64,000 nucleotides of DNA from Cocos nucifera (Eukaryota > Streptophyta > Magnoliopsida > Arecales > Arecaceae), in the NCBI GenBank assembly GCA_006176705.1, contig QRFJ01003324.1:1-64000 (forward strand). The letters are read 5' to 3'. Under the pieces are notes generated by a model that was not told the DNA's origin, made no database searches, and worked only from the letters and a program-made list of their open reading frames with translations. The position numbers and the translations under genes are program-made. Within the stretch, counting starts at the first letter, position 1; every line of letters begins with the position of its first letter. This document shows, one piece after another, positions 33,751 through 46,026 of the stretch.

Positions 33751-35986
33751 TATTAGACGTATGCCCTAGAAGCCAGATTAGCCAACTTGTAAATACTTTC
33801 TAGAAGAATTTTTATAATTTAGCTTATAATTAATAAAATAATTATTTTTTTCTATCATATTTGTGTATTAAGTGTCTGTAATATATCCATTAGATTAACG
33901 GGTATAATAACATATCTTCTTAAGAGTTGAGAATTCAAGATATGTGTCATCATAATTAACTCATAAATTGCTTCCGATCAGAGGATCATCATGAGGATAT
34001 TGATCGATCCAGATGATTGGTGTACAATCACTTTCTTATGATACATGAGTCTTGAGCCTATGGTACAGAGATGCCGGAGTGAAAATACAGGTACTTATTG
34101 AGAACAAGGGCATTGTGCGTGAGCACCTCAAGTAGTTATAAGGGAATCTATCTTCTCATCGATGACTAGCTCGATGCTGTAATTGTGTGTCTGGTTCATT
34201 GATCTAAGGGGCATCGAAAGTTCACGTTAAGGGTGTCTTAGTTGGACTATACTATAACTCGGTCTTCTAGCCATTTGGAACCTTGAGGTGTGTATTGGCC
34301 ATAGCATGTTCATTGTAGGAATTAGATCGCATCAAGATGGGATTTATCAACCTTGATAGATGAGTAGTCCTATGATAATCATGAGATTATGTCCTAGGCA
34401 TAAAAGTATGAAATAATAGAAAGGAGTTTCTATTAGTGTTTCACATCAGACTCAAATCAAATGATTCAATCATATGATAGGTGTTGGGTCTGACAAGTTT
34501 ACCCTGACCTAGATCCTGTCGGAGGTTATGATAGAAGAATCTAATCATATAGTTGGTAGCACCGAGAGGTTGATATTTAGTTCTAATGGATTGTCATCAT
34601 ATACTGCTAGGTGTGACTAGTAAATTTTGGGATCAATTAGAATTATCTTGATGATTGACGATTCTAGTTGGATGAATCAGAAAAGTTTTGATCCATCGAA
34701 TGGTGTTTCGATAATATCGATGATGGAGATCGCAACATATCCTATTACTATATAGAATTGAATCTAACTAGATCACACAAATAAGGATTTGGATCTGAAT
34801 GTCATTAATTGGGCTAATATGGTCAAATTGATTTGGATTAGATCCAATTAGGTTCAAGAAAATTATGCTAGCACACGATTGAACCTAACTTTCTCCTTCT
34901 ATTAACTTCTTGGTTTATCTAGACTCAGTCTAATTTGATTTGGCTCATCTAGAAGTTCTATATGGATTTATCCTGATCTGATTGGACCTCATCATAGTTA
35001 GATCAGAGCTTGTCCTGAGTAGATCAAGGTTTGTCCTAATCTCATACGATGGGCATCAGGACAAAGGGTAGTTTGACCTGATCTTTATAGGAAAGAAGGG
35101 AGGAGGCACGTGTCCCTTGGAGTTTATCTTGGGGCACACACCCTAGATGTATTTGCATGAAGGGAGAGGGTGCATGCCAGCAGTGGATAAGATTGGGAGG
35201 TTTTCTATTCAAAGAGTTTGAATAGGTCAAATTAGTTTGAAACAATTTAAACTCCTGGAGAGAAAATCATTTGCGCCCGCACCTTATCTAGATAAATGTT
35301 TGGTGCATTTTTTCTTGGATTTTGTGTGATAAAATTCAGATGGAATTCAGAATATGGTGTGGAAAATTGACGAGAGTCCTTCTACTTTAAGTAAATTGAC
35401 CCGGTCAATTGCTTAAAGCCCTAGTATTCCATGGTACTCTGTTTAGTCTATAAATAGGGACCTAGACTAAATGTGTTTGTAATTCTAGTCCCCATGCCCA
35501 TGCTTTGTCTTCCTCTCTCCGCCATGCCTCCCCTCCCTCCTCCTCTCCCTCTTCTCCATGCCCAAGAGTTGGGCCGACCAGCACTTAGAGAGTCAAAGTG
35601 CTATTACTGCAAAGACCATGTCAGGAGTTCTAGATCATGTGACGATCATTTTGCTATCAAAGATTGGATCAAAGGCATGCACAGAAGTTCCAACTTCAAA
35701 TCTTCTAAGATCTGATCTAGAAGAAGAAGGCTTTCAGATCTGATCCAAGTGGCTGCTAGGCACTTGCGTGGCTACAATCATAACCTCGAAGAGCTTCTAA
35801 ATCATCACTGCAGGTAAACTATTCTCAAAATCAGATGGTCTTTGATATCAGTAATTTATGTTTTATTTTAGATTTATCCAATTAGATCTGAGAACTCTTA
35901 GGTCTGATTGGATCTTTGGCTTAAAAATTTTAAAATTCTAATGCACGACCTAATTCGATCCAGTTGATCCTACAATTTTTTCTTCA
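33751..35986 (+). repeat. Ang-4 5' LTR (2.24 kb)
   Basis: Begins TATTAGACGTATGCCCTAGAAG (TG decayed to TA) and ends TTTCTTCA. TATA box TCTATAAATA at 35448-35457. Left flank aatac (33746-33750) is the expected target duplication; its partner is not in the window. Confidence 0.85.
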
Positions 35987-37260
35987 ACCGGTATCAGAGC
36001 TAAGGTTCTAGTTCTAGATCTGGATTAGATTAGGTCTAAAAATTATTTTTGATATGATCATTTAATTTTTTGATATTATATGAGATATAATTAGATCTGA
36101 TATATAAGATATATTTTTAATTTTGATATATAAGATGTATGCAAAGCATGTATAGAATAGATCTATTATCATATATGTGATATATGTGCTAGATCTAGTT
36201 CTTGTAGCAGTAGTTTATTTTTTTGATTGGGACATTCCTCTTGGTTGTCTGGTCATAAGAGTAAGATGGATTTAAAGGCTCTCACTTTCTATTTGATGGA
36301 GTGCTCTTATGGCATGTAGGGATGCTGCGTGTTTGTCCTTATTTAGAAAAGCAAAACTTATTCTTTTGCAAAATCCTAGATCTAAAAATCTTAGGATTTA
36401 AATACATGCTTTGTTTTGAACCATGTTTACACTTAATTAAGAATTAAGTTACAAAACTAATTAGATCTAAATATTGAGAATTTTTAGATCTAGAACAACT
36501 TCATAAAACATGGGTTCAGGGTATGTGTAGTTTGATTAGGTCTAGCTTGAGCGGTTGATCAAATCGAATGAAGAGTTGGTTAGATGTGATCAAAAGTGCT
36601 TAAAATTAACTAGCCCAATAGTTGTATGTTTGGTCAATATCGACTCACAGCTACATATGGTCAATCACCTGAAGACATAATCTGGCTCCGTGATTCGACC
36701 CTAGATTGTAGGCTTACCCGATCAATACTGGTCTGACAAATTTGTGTCTAAGGTAAGTCCAGCAGATACGACTAGTGGTATTTAATTGGGAGCTACTCAA
36801 CCTGGATACATCCACCATGAGTTAATGGCATATCACTCCTACCGATCTCACTTACCTAGCCAATTAGGTCGACCCAGCTCTGCATTATGGTGGCTAATGA
36901 TTCAAGCTAGCCCATGCTACTAGGTTAATCATAATCATTATGACTAATTAAGGATTAAAGAGACCTAAATTAAAATCTTTCTAAGAAAATATTAAATCAA
37001 TTGAACTTCCACTATTGTAGTTATGCAGGCCATTCTCAGGTTTGATTGTTCTTAGCTGGATATAGTGGCTCAATTGCACCAGGAAGATGCGACCACAACT
37101 ATTAGTCATAGGATGCTATGGATTGGAGGATGGGTTGGGCTCAATATTTTAGATACGGTGAGGATCCTAATCACGAATCTGGTTCATGCAAATGGTGGGT
37201 CTAATTTAAGTAAGGAGTGGAGCAATATTTTGGGCATAGTAAGCTTTATAAATTAGAGAT
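35987..37260 (+). other. Ang-4 leader, truncated by SIRE-1
   Basis: Matches the Ang-3 and Ang-6 leaders. It includes the CATAAGAG/CTCTTATG stem (36254-36311) and the antisense GGTAAGT motif (36842-36863). It stops at ATTAGAGAT, where Ang-6 reads on (54440-54450). No coding evidence. Confidence 0.75.
35989..36005 (+). promoter_or_regulatory. Ang-4 primer binding site
   Basis: CGGTATCAGAGCTAAGG, one or two changes from the Copia initiator-methionine tRNA site, two bases after the LTR. Confidence 0.85.
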
Positions 37261-38513
37261 TGTTGCCTAGCTATGCAACCCAAGAGGCGGGGGGGGGGGG
37301 GTGAATTGGATTTTTAAAATTTTAAAGCTAATTTAAAGATATCAAGATTGAATGATGATATGTAAGATGTATGTGTGAAGTGATTTAGATTAGAAAAAAA
37401 ATATAAAAGATTAGAGAGTAAGAATTTAACAAACTAAGGAAAGAAAGATAGCAAACACACCACAAATAAGAAAGATTTATAGTGGTTCAGTGCTTCTCTT
37501 ACACCTACATCTACTCCCTAAGCTCTTACTTGGGAATTCACTAACCATATTCAAACTGAATACACCATTGAAAACCTCCAACCCTAGCTATCCCAAGCTA
37601 GAACACTTATTTTTTGGGTACAAAATAACCCAATACAATCCTATTCAAAGTTAGGATCAACCTTCCCAAGTTTTGAAATCCTCCCAAAACTTGAATCAAA
37701 ATAGTATAGCAAAGTAAAAGATTTAATGACAATCAAATACAAGTTTAGCACCCTTTGTGAGCAAATAAAATCTTAAGAATGCTTTTCACAATAATGGATG
37801 AAGCTTTTATGATTTTCCTCAAGGTTGTTGGAGATTTGAAAGAGCTCTTGAGAGGTAGAAGAACTTGAAATAAAAGCTTCTTTGCTTGAAGATAACTTTT
37901 GCTTAGGGTTGAAATTGAATCACACCAATCTCCTTTGATTTTCCCTATTTAAAGCCTTTTAAATCTTCAATGGATGGAGGAGAGAAATCTGGACATGATT
38001 TATAGCCATTGGAGATCTTAAAAAAACCATTAAAATTTGGAAAAATAAGAAAAAAAATAGCCATTACAAAAAAAAATTCATTGTAGGGGTCGACTCATAG
38101 GTCGACTCATGGCATAGGGGTCGACTCATAGCACAGGGGTCGACCTCGAGGTCGACCTCTGAGACAAAACATAGAAAATTAGCTGTTCTATATTTTTGGC
38201 CTTCGGAACTATAGAGGTCGATCCTTGGGTCGGCATAGGGACTGCATGCCGAACAGCTCATTTCAGCAGGGGTAGACTTGGGGGTCGAACCTTTTTCTTC
38301 AAAGTTGATTTTCTCCCAAAATATGCATCCAAAAATCATGGGACTGCCTCTAAATGATCAAAAATCTTCTAGGCTTGTTCTTGAGGCTTTCAAACAAAAT
38401 TTGATAAAATTATGATTTTGCCACAGAAATATAAAATGTATTTTCCATGCCAAATTCATTAGTAATCCCCTCAAATGCTTTTTAATCATCAAAATCAATT
38501 CTTGGAGCAATAA
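37261..38513 (-). repeat. SIRE-1 3' LTR (1.25 kb)
   Basis: On the minus strand it begins TATTGCTCCAAGAATTG (38512/38513) and ends GCATAGCTAGGCAACA (37261). Left flank gagat. It contains a run of 13 G on the plus strand (37289-37301) and a cluster of GTCGAC palindromes (38088-38160). The right end is placed by its purine tract and is accurate to a few bases. Confidence 0.75.
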
Positions 38514-38535
38514 TCTTCTCCTTTTTGATGATGAT
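38514..38535 (-). promoter_or_regulatory. SIRE-1 polypurine tract
   Basis: Minus strand TCATCATCAAAAAGGAGAAG directly precedes the LTR. This phrase before the 3' LTR is characteristic of SIRE-type Copia elements. A similar TGGGGGAG tract occurs at 38780-38786. Confidence 0.75.
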
Positions 38536-40846
38536 AAAATATTTGAGCATAAGCAAAAAATAAAGCATGTAGAAGCATTGATTTAGGATTTTAAAAATTT
38601 GAAGGACCATGAGATATATTATATTCAATTATTTGACAAAAATTGTATCAAGAGCAGTTTGAAGATTACTTAAGGTTAAACATTCAAATTATTTGCAAGA
38701 GAGTTTGACTTGTTTATCCCTTTTATCAATTTTACTTCAATTTTTGCTTATAGCCTAATTTTATTTACTCTACTCCCCCATTTTGACATCATCAAGCAAG
38801 ATTTTAAGGATTTTTAAAATTCAGAAAGAAAAAACCTCTCCCTTAATTTATTCTATATGTTTTTCTATTGGAACAAGTGTTTATAACAAAACAATCAATT
38901 TACAACATAATGATCATAATGAAATTTAGCCAGTTCACAAAGGTTTCATTTCAAATCATTCAAATGACATCATCACATATTTACGTCCAAATGATTATCA
39001 TAACATCAAGTCATCAAAATATATAAATACTAAACATACAAAATATAAAGGTAACAAAAGTATTCATGAGAATTAGGCCATCAAAATATACAAAATTCAT
39101 GGATACAACTATCCATGATCCAAACAGCCAATAGTACCAATGCCATAAGTTTGATCTAAAAAGAAATATAACCAACTATGACTTAATTAACAACTCATAG
39201 AAACAACTAAGAGATACTAGATCATAAGCTAATAGAAAGATGACTAAACTAAGTCTAGTAGAGATCATGACTGGAAGTATCTAAATTAGATGAGAAATCA
39301 GAGATGTGATGGGGTGTGTCAAATGATAGATGTATCAAATTCAGAAAATTGAATCAAATCAAATGAATCATCTTTCCTTTAAAAGCTTATCTTTTAAAAT
39401 TTCTTTCTTTACAGAAATTAGCTTAAATTCAAATATCAAAGGCTCTTCCCCTTTTTTAATGAATATGATTTTTGAACAGATTTTCAAGTATGTACTTTTA
39501 AGCTTTAAGAAGATTAGAGCTTTTCAAAAATTTGAATAGTGGAATCATGAGCAACATTTAATTCATTATTCATTCTTTTCTTTTTTTAAATAAATTTTAG
39601 TTAATTAAGCTTGGAAAAAATATATATGAGAAATCTATCGACCAAAATAAAGATAGTATCAGAGCAAAAATAATTTTACAAAGATTTTTAAAGGCACATT
39701 AAAAATTTTGTATTATATTCATATTTTTAAATAAGTTTTAAAATTAGAAGTATGTATCAAAATTAATTTGTTTAAAGTGAGAATATATTTTAAATTAGCT
39801 TTAACTTCAATTAGTTATCAAAAATGATTTGGCAATCAAATCAATTGAATTTAAACTGAATAATCACATAAAAGCTTAAGTTAAAAGGATCATAAAACTA
39901 TCAAAGTTCATTGTCCTTAACTCAAATTAATTAGAATATTTAGTCAAGGCTAACTAGATAATATTTAATAAACAAACATCTTTTCTCTTATTTTTTAAGA
40001 GTAAATACTAGAAAATTCATCACATAATATTTTTTCCCCCTCTTTTTCATAATTATTGTTGGATAAATTTTTCTTTTAGCTTTTCTTCTTCATTTTGAAA
40101 GAATACAATAAATTTAGAATGAATATCCTTTTTTTTTTAGTTCTATTTATGAACAACATGGATTAAAAACACATCTCTTCCTTTTTGAATAATATAAATG
40201 CATTAAATAAAATTATTTTGAATTTTAATGTTTCAAGAGAGATAGAACATTTCAAAGATTAAAGATTTTAAATAGATCATTCAAAGCAAATTATAAGATA
40301 TATTCAATTTTTCAGGATCATCTCTTCTTTTCTTTTATTATATATACATAATAAGATCAATAAAATATAAAACAAATGGTAAGCTATCTGATATCAGTTT
40401 GATTAAAAGCTGAAGTCCTCTTTTAATATCAAAAATAATTTCTTGATATCAATTAATTTTCAAAAGGAATAAATGATATGATTAAAATGTGTAAAATTAT
40501 AAATAGTTGCTTAAAATGAATCAAATGATCAAAATCATTAGAATGCTCAAATAAATTCATGAGATAAATAAAGTATAATTATTTATCCATGATTTTTCTT
40601 ATTAAGTTTAAAAATATTTTTTCTTATTATAGTCAAGAAAAAGATAAGAAGGATGGATAATTTTTAACTTAAAGTAATGAAATTAAGTCTCAAAGATTGA
40701 TACAAAAATTGATGAAAAATTTAAAAAAAATCTGAGATTTTAGGGGTTGAATTTTACACATGAGAGTGATCAAAGGATGGTTAGATTTAAGCATTTTGAG
40801 AAAGAAAAGTGAGATATAGGCTTAAGATAGTTTAAGATGATATTTT
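38536..40846 (-). other. SIRE-1 region between Pol and the 3' LTR
   Basis: 2.3 kb of AT-rich sequence (with 45991-46026). Full SIRE elements often carry an envelope-like ORF here, but I see no supported ORF, transmembrane segment or homology; if one existed it has decayed. The last part is interrupted by Ang-5 at 40846. Confidence 0.55.
40842..40846. repeat. Target duplication atttt of Ang-5 (left copy)
   Basis: ATTTT at 40842-40846 and again at 45991-45995, on the two sides of Ang-5. Joining the flanks restores continuous SIRE-1 sequence. Confidence 0.8.
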
Positions 40847-43063
40847 TGAAGAAAAATTCCATTTTTTTGGAACAGGTTCGTTCAAATTTGATCGGATCAA
40901 GTGATATATTTTAAAAATTTTTTTTTTTGATACTAATCAGATCTGAGATGTTTCAAATCTAATTCTTATTATTCTAATAATAAAAATAAAATCTAAATAA
41001 ATTAAATTTAATTTAATTTATCTTAATGTAGGATAATCTTATTAACCATTGATGATCCTGTAAGCAGCGAAAGGTTCTGGATCTAGCCACGCAAGTACCT
41101 GGCCTCTATCGGTATCCACTCAAACTAGATCTAGAGATCCTCTTCGCTCTATCATGTCTCCAATAATTAGATTTGGATCTGATCTGGAGGATCTTCAAAA
41201 TACCTTTTGAAGATCAGCAGTTGTCCTTTGCAGTAGTGCAGCCTTTTAGCTTTCTCACCTTTCTCTCATCTGGATCACACCAACTTGGATCCCAAACACC
41301 TTTAGGCATGGAGAGGAGAGAGAGAAGGTGGACTTGGCATGGAGGAGGAGGAGGGAGACAGCCTTGGGGCATGGAGAATTTTTAATGCTTTTTAATTGCC
41401 TTTTGAGTTGGGCGTAGGGTCTTATTTATAGACTATGCGTGATCCAACTCCTCTTCTTCCCAACCAATCATAACCCTTTGTGAAACCAAGTCTAAATATA
41501 ATTGATGGAAATAGAGTCCCTTGGATTCCTCCTTAGATTGTGCCTAAGACCAGCCAATCTTGGTTCTTAGGAGAAGTCTAATCGAAATCCAAAAGGAAGA
41601 TGGAGTCCCTGTCCAACAAGGACTCCTGGGCGCCTCCTGCTTGGGCACATGCCAAGGGTGGCTTGCGCCTTCCTCCTTGCTAGGTTCTAGTAGGCGGACA
41701 GACCTCCACTAACTCTCCAATAGATGCATGACACGTGGATAGAAGTCAAAGTGTCAATGGTCCACATTTGACTAATCAAAGGTCAACTTTTGACCAAAGT
41801 CAAAGGACGAGAAATGGCAGGTGACAAAAAATGGCAGGTATGGTCTTACAAAATAAGACTACCCTTTTCTAACCTGGACAGACTCCAGTCAGACCAAGTG
41901 AAGGCCTCTGATTGAGCACAAACTCCTTTGGCTCAGTAACGACAACTATTTATGATAGTAAAAGAAGAACGTTAGGTTCAATCGTGTGCTAGCACAATAT
42001 TTTTAAAACTAATTGAATCTCATTTAGATCAATTGAACTGGATTAGTTCAACTAATGATCACTAGATTCAAACCCTTGTTTGTATGATCTAGTTAGGTTC
42101 AGTTCTGTATGGTAATGGGATATGTCATGATCTCTATCACCGACATCATCGAAACTCCTTTCGATGGATGAGAACTCTTCTAATTCGAACAACTAGAATG
42201 ATCGATCATCTAAATCATTCTAATTGCTCCCAAAATTCACCAGTGACACCTAGCAGTATATGGTGGCAATCCATTAGAGCTGAATGCGAACCTTTTGGTG
42301 CAGCTACCTGTGTGATTAAGTTCTTCTATCTTGAGCCTCGATCAAATTAGGGTTTAGGTGAACTCGTCAAACCCTAGTCTCTGTCATATGATGTAATCAT
42401 TCGATTCAAATCCGATGTGATAACCTAAATAGAAACTCTTTCTATTATTTCACTCTACCATGGCCATGGGCTTCTGGACTTGATTCTCATGATCATCATA
42501 GGGCTGCTCCTCTACCACCGAGGTAGATAGATTCCATCTTGATGCGATCCAGTTCCTACAATGAACAAGCTATAGCCAACATACACCTTTCGGTTCCATA
42601 TGGCTAGGAGACTGAGTTATGGTGTAGTCAAACTATAACACCCTCAAGGTGAACTACCGATGCATCTCAGGTCAAAGAACCAAATACACTACTGCAGAAT
42701 CGAGTTAGTCATTGACGAGAAGGTAGACTTCTTAATGACTACTCAAGCTGGTTATGCTCACTGCCCTCATTCTCTAATGAGTACCTGTACTCTCACTCCG
42801 ATGTCTCCACACCTTAGGCTCAAGACTCATCTACTAAAATGAAGTGATTGTACACCAACCTTCCAGATCAATCACCATCCTCGTGATGATCCTATGGTCG
42901 GGAGCATTTTATGAGCTAATAATGATTATTCATGTCTTAAATTTTTAACTTTTGAAAATATGAATTATCATTACCATTAACTCAAAGATGTATCACAGAC
43001 ACTAATACACATATGTGATAAAAATAACTCATTTTATTATTTTAGTAAAATTATAATTTTGCC
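40847..43063 (-). repeat. Ang-5 3' LTR, lacking its first part
   Basis: Matches the Ang-3 LTR from its end (40847, CTTCA on the minus strand) to the phrase AAAATTATAATTTTG at 43047-43061, then switches to leader sequence. TATA box at 41421-41431. After about 42960 single-base gaps against the sister LTRs become frequent. Confidence 0.85.
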
Positions 43064-43658
43064 AAAGAGGGATAAAACCCATCAGATGGGAGGAGAAGCT
43101 AAACTTTCTTCGTTTTTATGACGGACGCGATTGTGCCAATGTGGGAAGTTATAGTGGAAACATGTAATATTAAATAATTTTAGATTATATTATTTCATTA
43201 AAATTAGGATTAATCAGGCATTTTTGCATAATTTATGTATGAATATGCTGTTTTTAGATCTAAATTATCTGCATAATATCTAAAAAAATAAATTTAATAT
43301 TAATTTTATCAAAATAAACTCTTATCTAGACAACTATTAGAATATTCTACCTAAGTCTAGACAGCATCAAATCAATATCTTCGTTGATTTAAAATTAATA
43401 TTTTCTATTTTATTTTTTAGAAGTTTTATATAAGTGATTATAGATACAAAAAATAATATATGATTTATTATATTTAATAAATTAATGAACTGTAAGACTA
43501 TTATAGACATATTTATTTTAGAATGTTGCATGATTTTCTAATTTTGATCCAATCATTTATTTAATTTTTTCTGATTTTAGATTGATCACATCTCATGTGA
43601 CATCTGAAATCACTTATTTTTATTAGAATAATTTAAATCAGATCTAAACTTTTAGAAC
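43064..43658 (-). other. Ang-5 leader remnant
   Basis: Aligns with the Ang-3 leader at 25960-26592 (CATCAGATGGGA, then the AT-rich part), but with a gap or extra base every 10-20 bases, far more than in any other copy of this leader. Confidence 0.75.
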
Positions 43659-43674
43659 TTGGTCTGATATCAGT
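43659..43674 (-). promoter_or_regulatory. Ang-5 primer binding site
   Basis: Minus strand ACTGATATCAGACCAA, a damaged TGGTATCAGAGCCAA, next to the LTR end at 43675. The missing bases fit the single-base losses in this stretch. Confidence 0.65.
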
Positions 43675-45990
43675 TGAAGAAAAATTTGAATTTTTTGGAT
43701 CAGGTTCGTCTGATTGATCGGATTAAGAGATATTATTTAAAAAAAAAATTTTGATCCTATTAGATTTAATATTTATTTAGATCTAATATTTTGATTGTAA
43801 AAGTAAAATAATCATCAATAAATTAATAAATTTAATTTACCTTAGGTTGGTATCTTATTACCCTTGATGATCCGTAGACGCGGAAGGTTTGGATCATAGC
43901 CACGCAAGTGCCTGGTCTTCTACGGTATCTACTTACCGTCAGACTAGATTAAGAGATCTTTCTTCTTTATGTTCAAAATTAAATTTGGATCTGTTAAAGG
44001 ACTTNNNNNNNNNNNNNNNNNNNNNNNNNNNNNNNNNNNNNNNNNNNNNNNNNNNNNNNNNNNCAAAACATCTTTGGAAGATCAGTAGTTGTTGTTTGCA
44101 GCAGTGCAGCCTTCTAGCTTTCTATCGCTTTTCTTTCATCTGGATTGCACCAACTTGGATCCCAAATACCTTTTGGCATGGAGAGGAGAGGGATAAGATG
44201 GACTTGGTGTGCAGGAGGGAGATAGCCTTGGGGCTTGGAGAATTTTCAATGCTTTTCAATTGCCTTTTGAGTTGGGTGCAGGGTCTTATTTATAGACTAT
44301 GCGTGATCCAACTCCTCTTCTTCTCAATCAATCACAATCCTTTGTGAAATCAAATCTAAATCTGATTGGTGAGAATAGAGTCCCTTGGATTCCTCCTTAG
44401 ATGGTGCCTAAGACAAGTCAAACTTGGTTCTTAGGAGAAGTCTAATCAAAATCCAAAAGGGAGATGGAGTCCCTATCCAATAGGGACTCTTGGGAGCCTC
44501 CTGCTTGGCCACACGCCAAGGGTAGCATGCGCCCTCCTCCTTATCGGGTTCTTATAGGGGGACAGGCTCCCACCAACTCTCCAATAGGTGCATGACATAT
44601 GGACAGAAGTCAAAGTGTCAATGGTCAACATTTGACTAGTCAAAGGTTAACTTTTGACCAAAGTCAAAGGACGATTAATGGCAGATGACCAAAAATGGTA
44701 GGTATTATCTTATAAAATAAGACAAACCCTTTTTGATCTGTACAAGCTCCAGTCAGACCAAGTAAAGGCCTTTGATTGAGCACAAACTTTTTTGGCTCAG
44801 TAAAGATAACTATTTATGATAGTAAAAGAAGAACGTTAGGTTCAATTAAGTGCTAGCACGATTTTCTTGAACCTAATTGAATCTCATTCAGATTAATTAA
44901 ACTGGATTAGTTCAATTGATGATCACAGATTCAAACCCTTGTTTGTGTGATCCAGTTAGGTTCAGTTCTGTATGGTAATAGGATATGTCATGATCTCTAT
45001 CATCGACATCATCGAAACTCCTTTCGATGGATCAGAACTCTTCTGATTCGAACAGCTAGAATGATCGATCATCTAAATCATTCTAATTGCTCCAAAAATT
45101 CATCAATGACACCTAGCAGTATATGGTGGCAACCCATCAGAGCTGAATGTGAACCTCTTGGTGCAGCTACCTGTGTGATTAAGTTCTTCTATCTTGAGCC
45201 CCGATCAGATTAGGGTTAAGGTGAACTCATCAAACCCTAGTCTCTGTCATATGATGTAATCATTCGATTCAAGTCCGATATGAAAACCTAAATAGAAACT
45301 CTTTCTATTATTTCACTCTACCATGGCCATGGGCTTCTGAACTTGATTCTCATGATCATCATAGGGCTGCTCCTCTACCACCAAGGTAGATAAATTCCAT
45401 CTTGATGCAATCCAGTTCCTACAATGAACATGCTATAGCCAACATACACCTTATGATTCCATATGGCTAGAAGACCGAGTTATGGTGTAGTCAAACTATA
45501 ACACCATCAAGGTGAACTGTCGATGCATCTTGGGTCAAAGAACCAAACACGCTACTGCAGCATCGAGTCAGTCATTGACAAGAAGGTAGACTTCCTAATG
45601 ACTACTTGAGGAGGTCACGCACAGTGCCCTCATTTTCTAACGAGTACCTGTACCCTCACTCCAATGTCTCCACACCATAGACTCAAGACTCATCTACTAA
45701 AGAGAAGCAATTGTACACCAACCTTCCAGATCAATCACCATCCTCGTGATGATCCTATGGTTGGGAGCATTTCATGAGTTAATAATGATTATTCATGTCT
45801 TAAATTTTTAACTCTTGAAAATATGAATTATCATTTTCATTAACTCAAAGGATATATCACAGACACTAAATACACATATGTGATAGAAAATAACCCATTT
45901 TATTGATTTTAGTCAAAATTATAATTTTGCCGCTAGAAGTGCATTACAAGTGTTAGCCAAATCTGGCTTCTAGGGCACATATATCTAATA
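43675..45990 (-). repeat. Ang-5 5' LTR, containing an assembly gap
   Basis: On the minus strand it runs TATTAGATATATG (45990) to TTCTTCA (43675). TATA box at 44285-44295. It contains the N run, and its first 330 bases on the plus strand (43675-44004) are full of small gaps against sister LTRs, while 44064-45990 aligns cleanly. Confidence 0.85.
44005..44063. other. Assembly gap (59 N)
   Basis: An unbroken run of N. By comparison with the Ang-3 LTR only a few tens of bases should be missing here, so the gap size is plausible. Confidence 0.99.
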
Positions 45991-46026
45991 ATTTTGATAG
46001 AAGACAGCTTGGAATCATAAAGATGT

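Larger units (their letters stand above)
33751..37260 (+). mobile_element. Ang-4: 5' LTR and leader of an Angela/Tork-like Copia element
   Basis: Plus-strand LTR, primer site and leader, cut at 37260 by SIRE-1 before gag is reached. The 3' part of the element is outside the window. It is clearly more diverged from Ang-1 and Ang-3 than they are from each other, in keeping with its being underneath several later insertions. Confidence 0.85.
40847..45990 (-). mobile_element. Ang-5: Angela/Tork-like Copia element with its coding region missing
   Basis: Two LTRs in the same orientation (3' LTR 40847-43063, 5' LTR 43675-45990) are separated by only about 610 bases of leader. Gag-Pol, the purine tract and the first roughly 80 bases of the 3' LTR are absent. 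A perfect 5-bp target duplication shows that the outer edges are intact. The inner junction falls in a stretch of doubtful sequence quality (see findings). Confidence 0.85.

Noticed and set aside
38536..40846. Possible envelope-like gene of SIRE-1
   Set aside because: The position is right for the family, but the sequence is AT-rich with no ORF, signal or transmembrane pattern that I can support.
43889..44347. 152-codon plus-strand ORF
   Set aside because: It runs across the N gap and low-quality sequence, and is antisense to the Ang-5 LTR.
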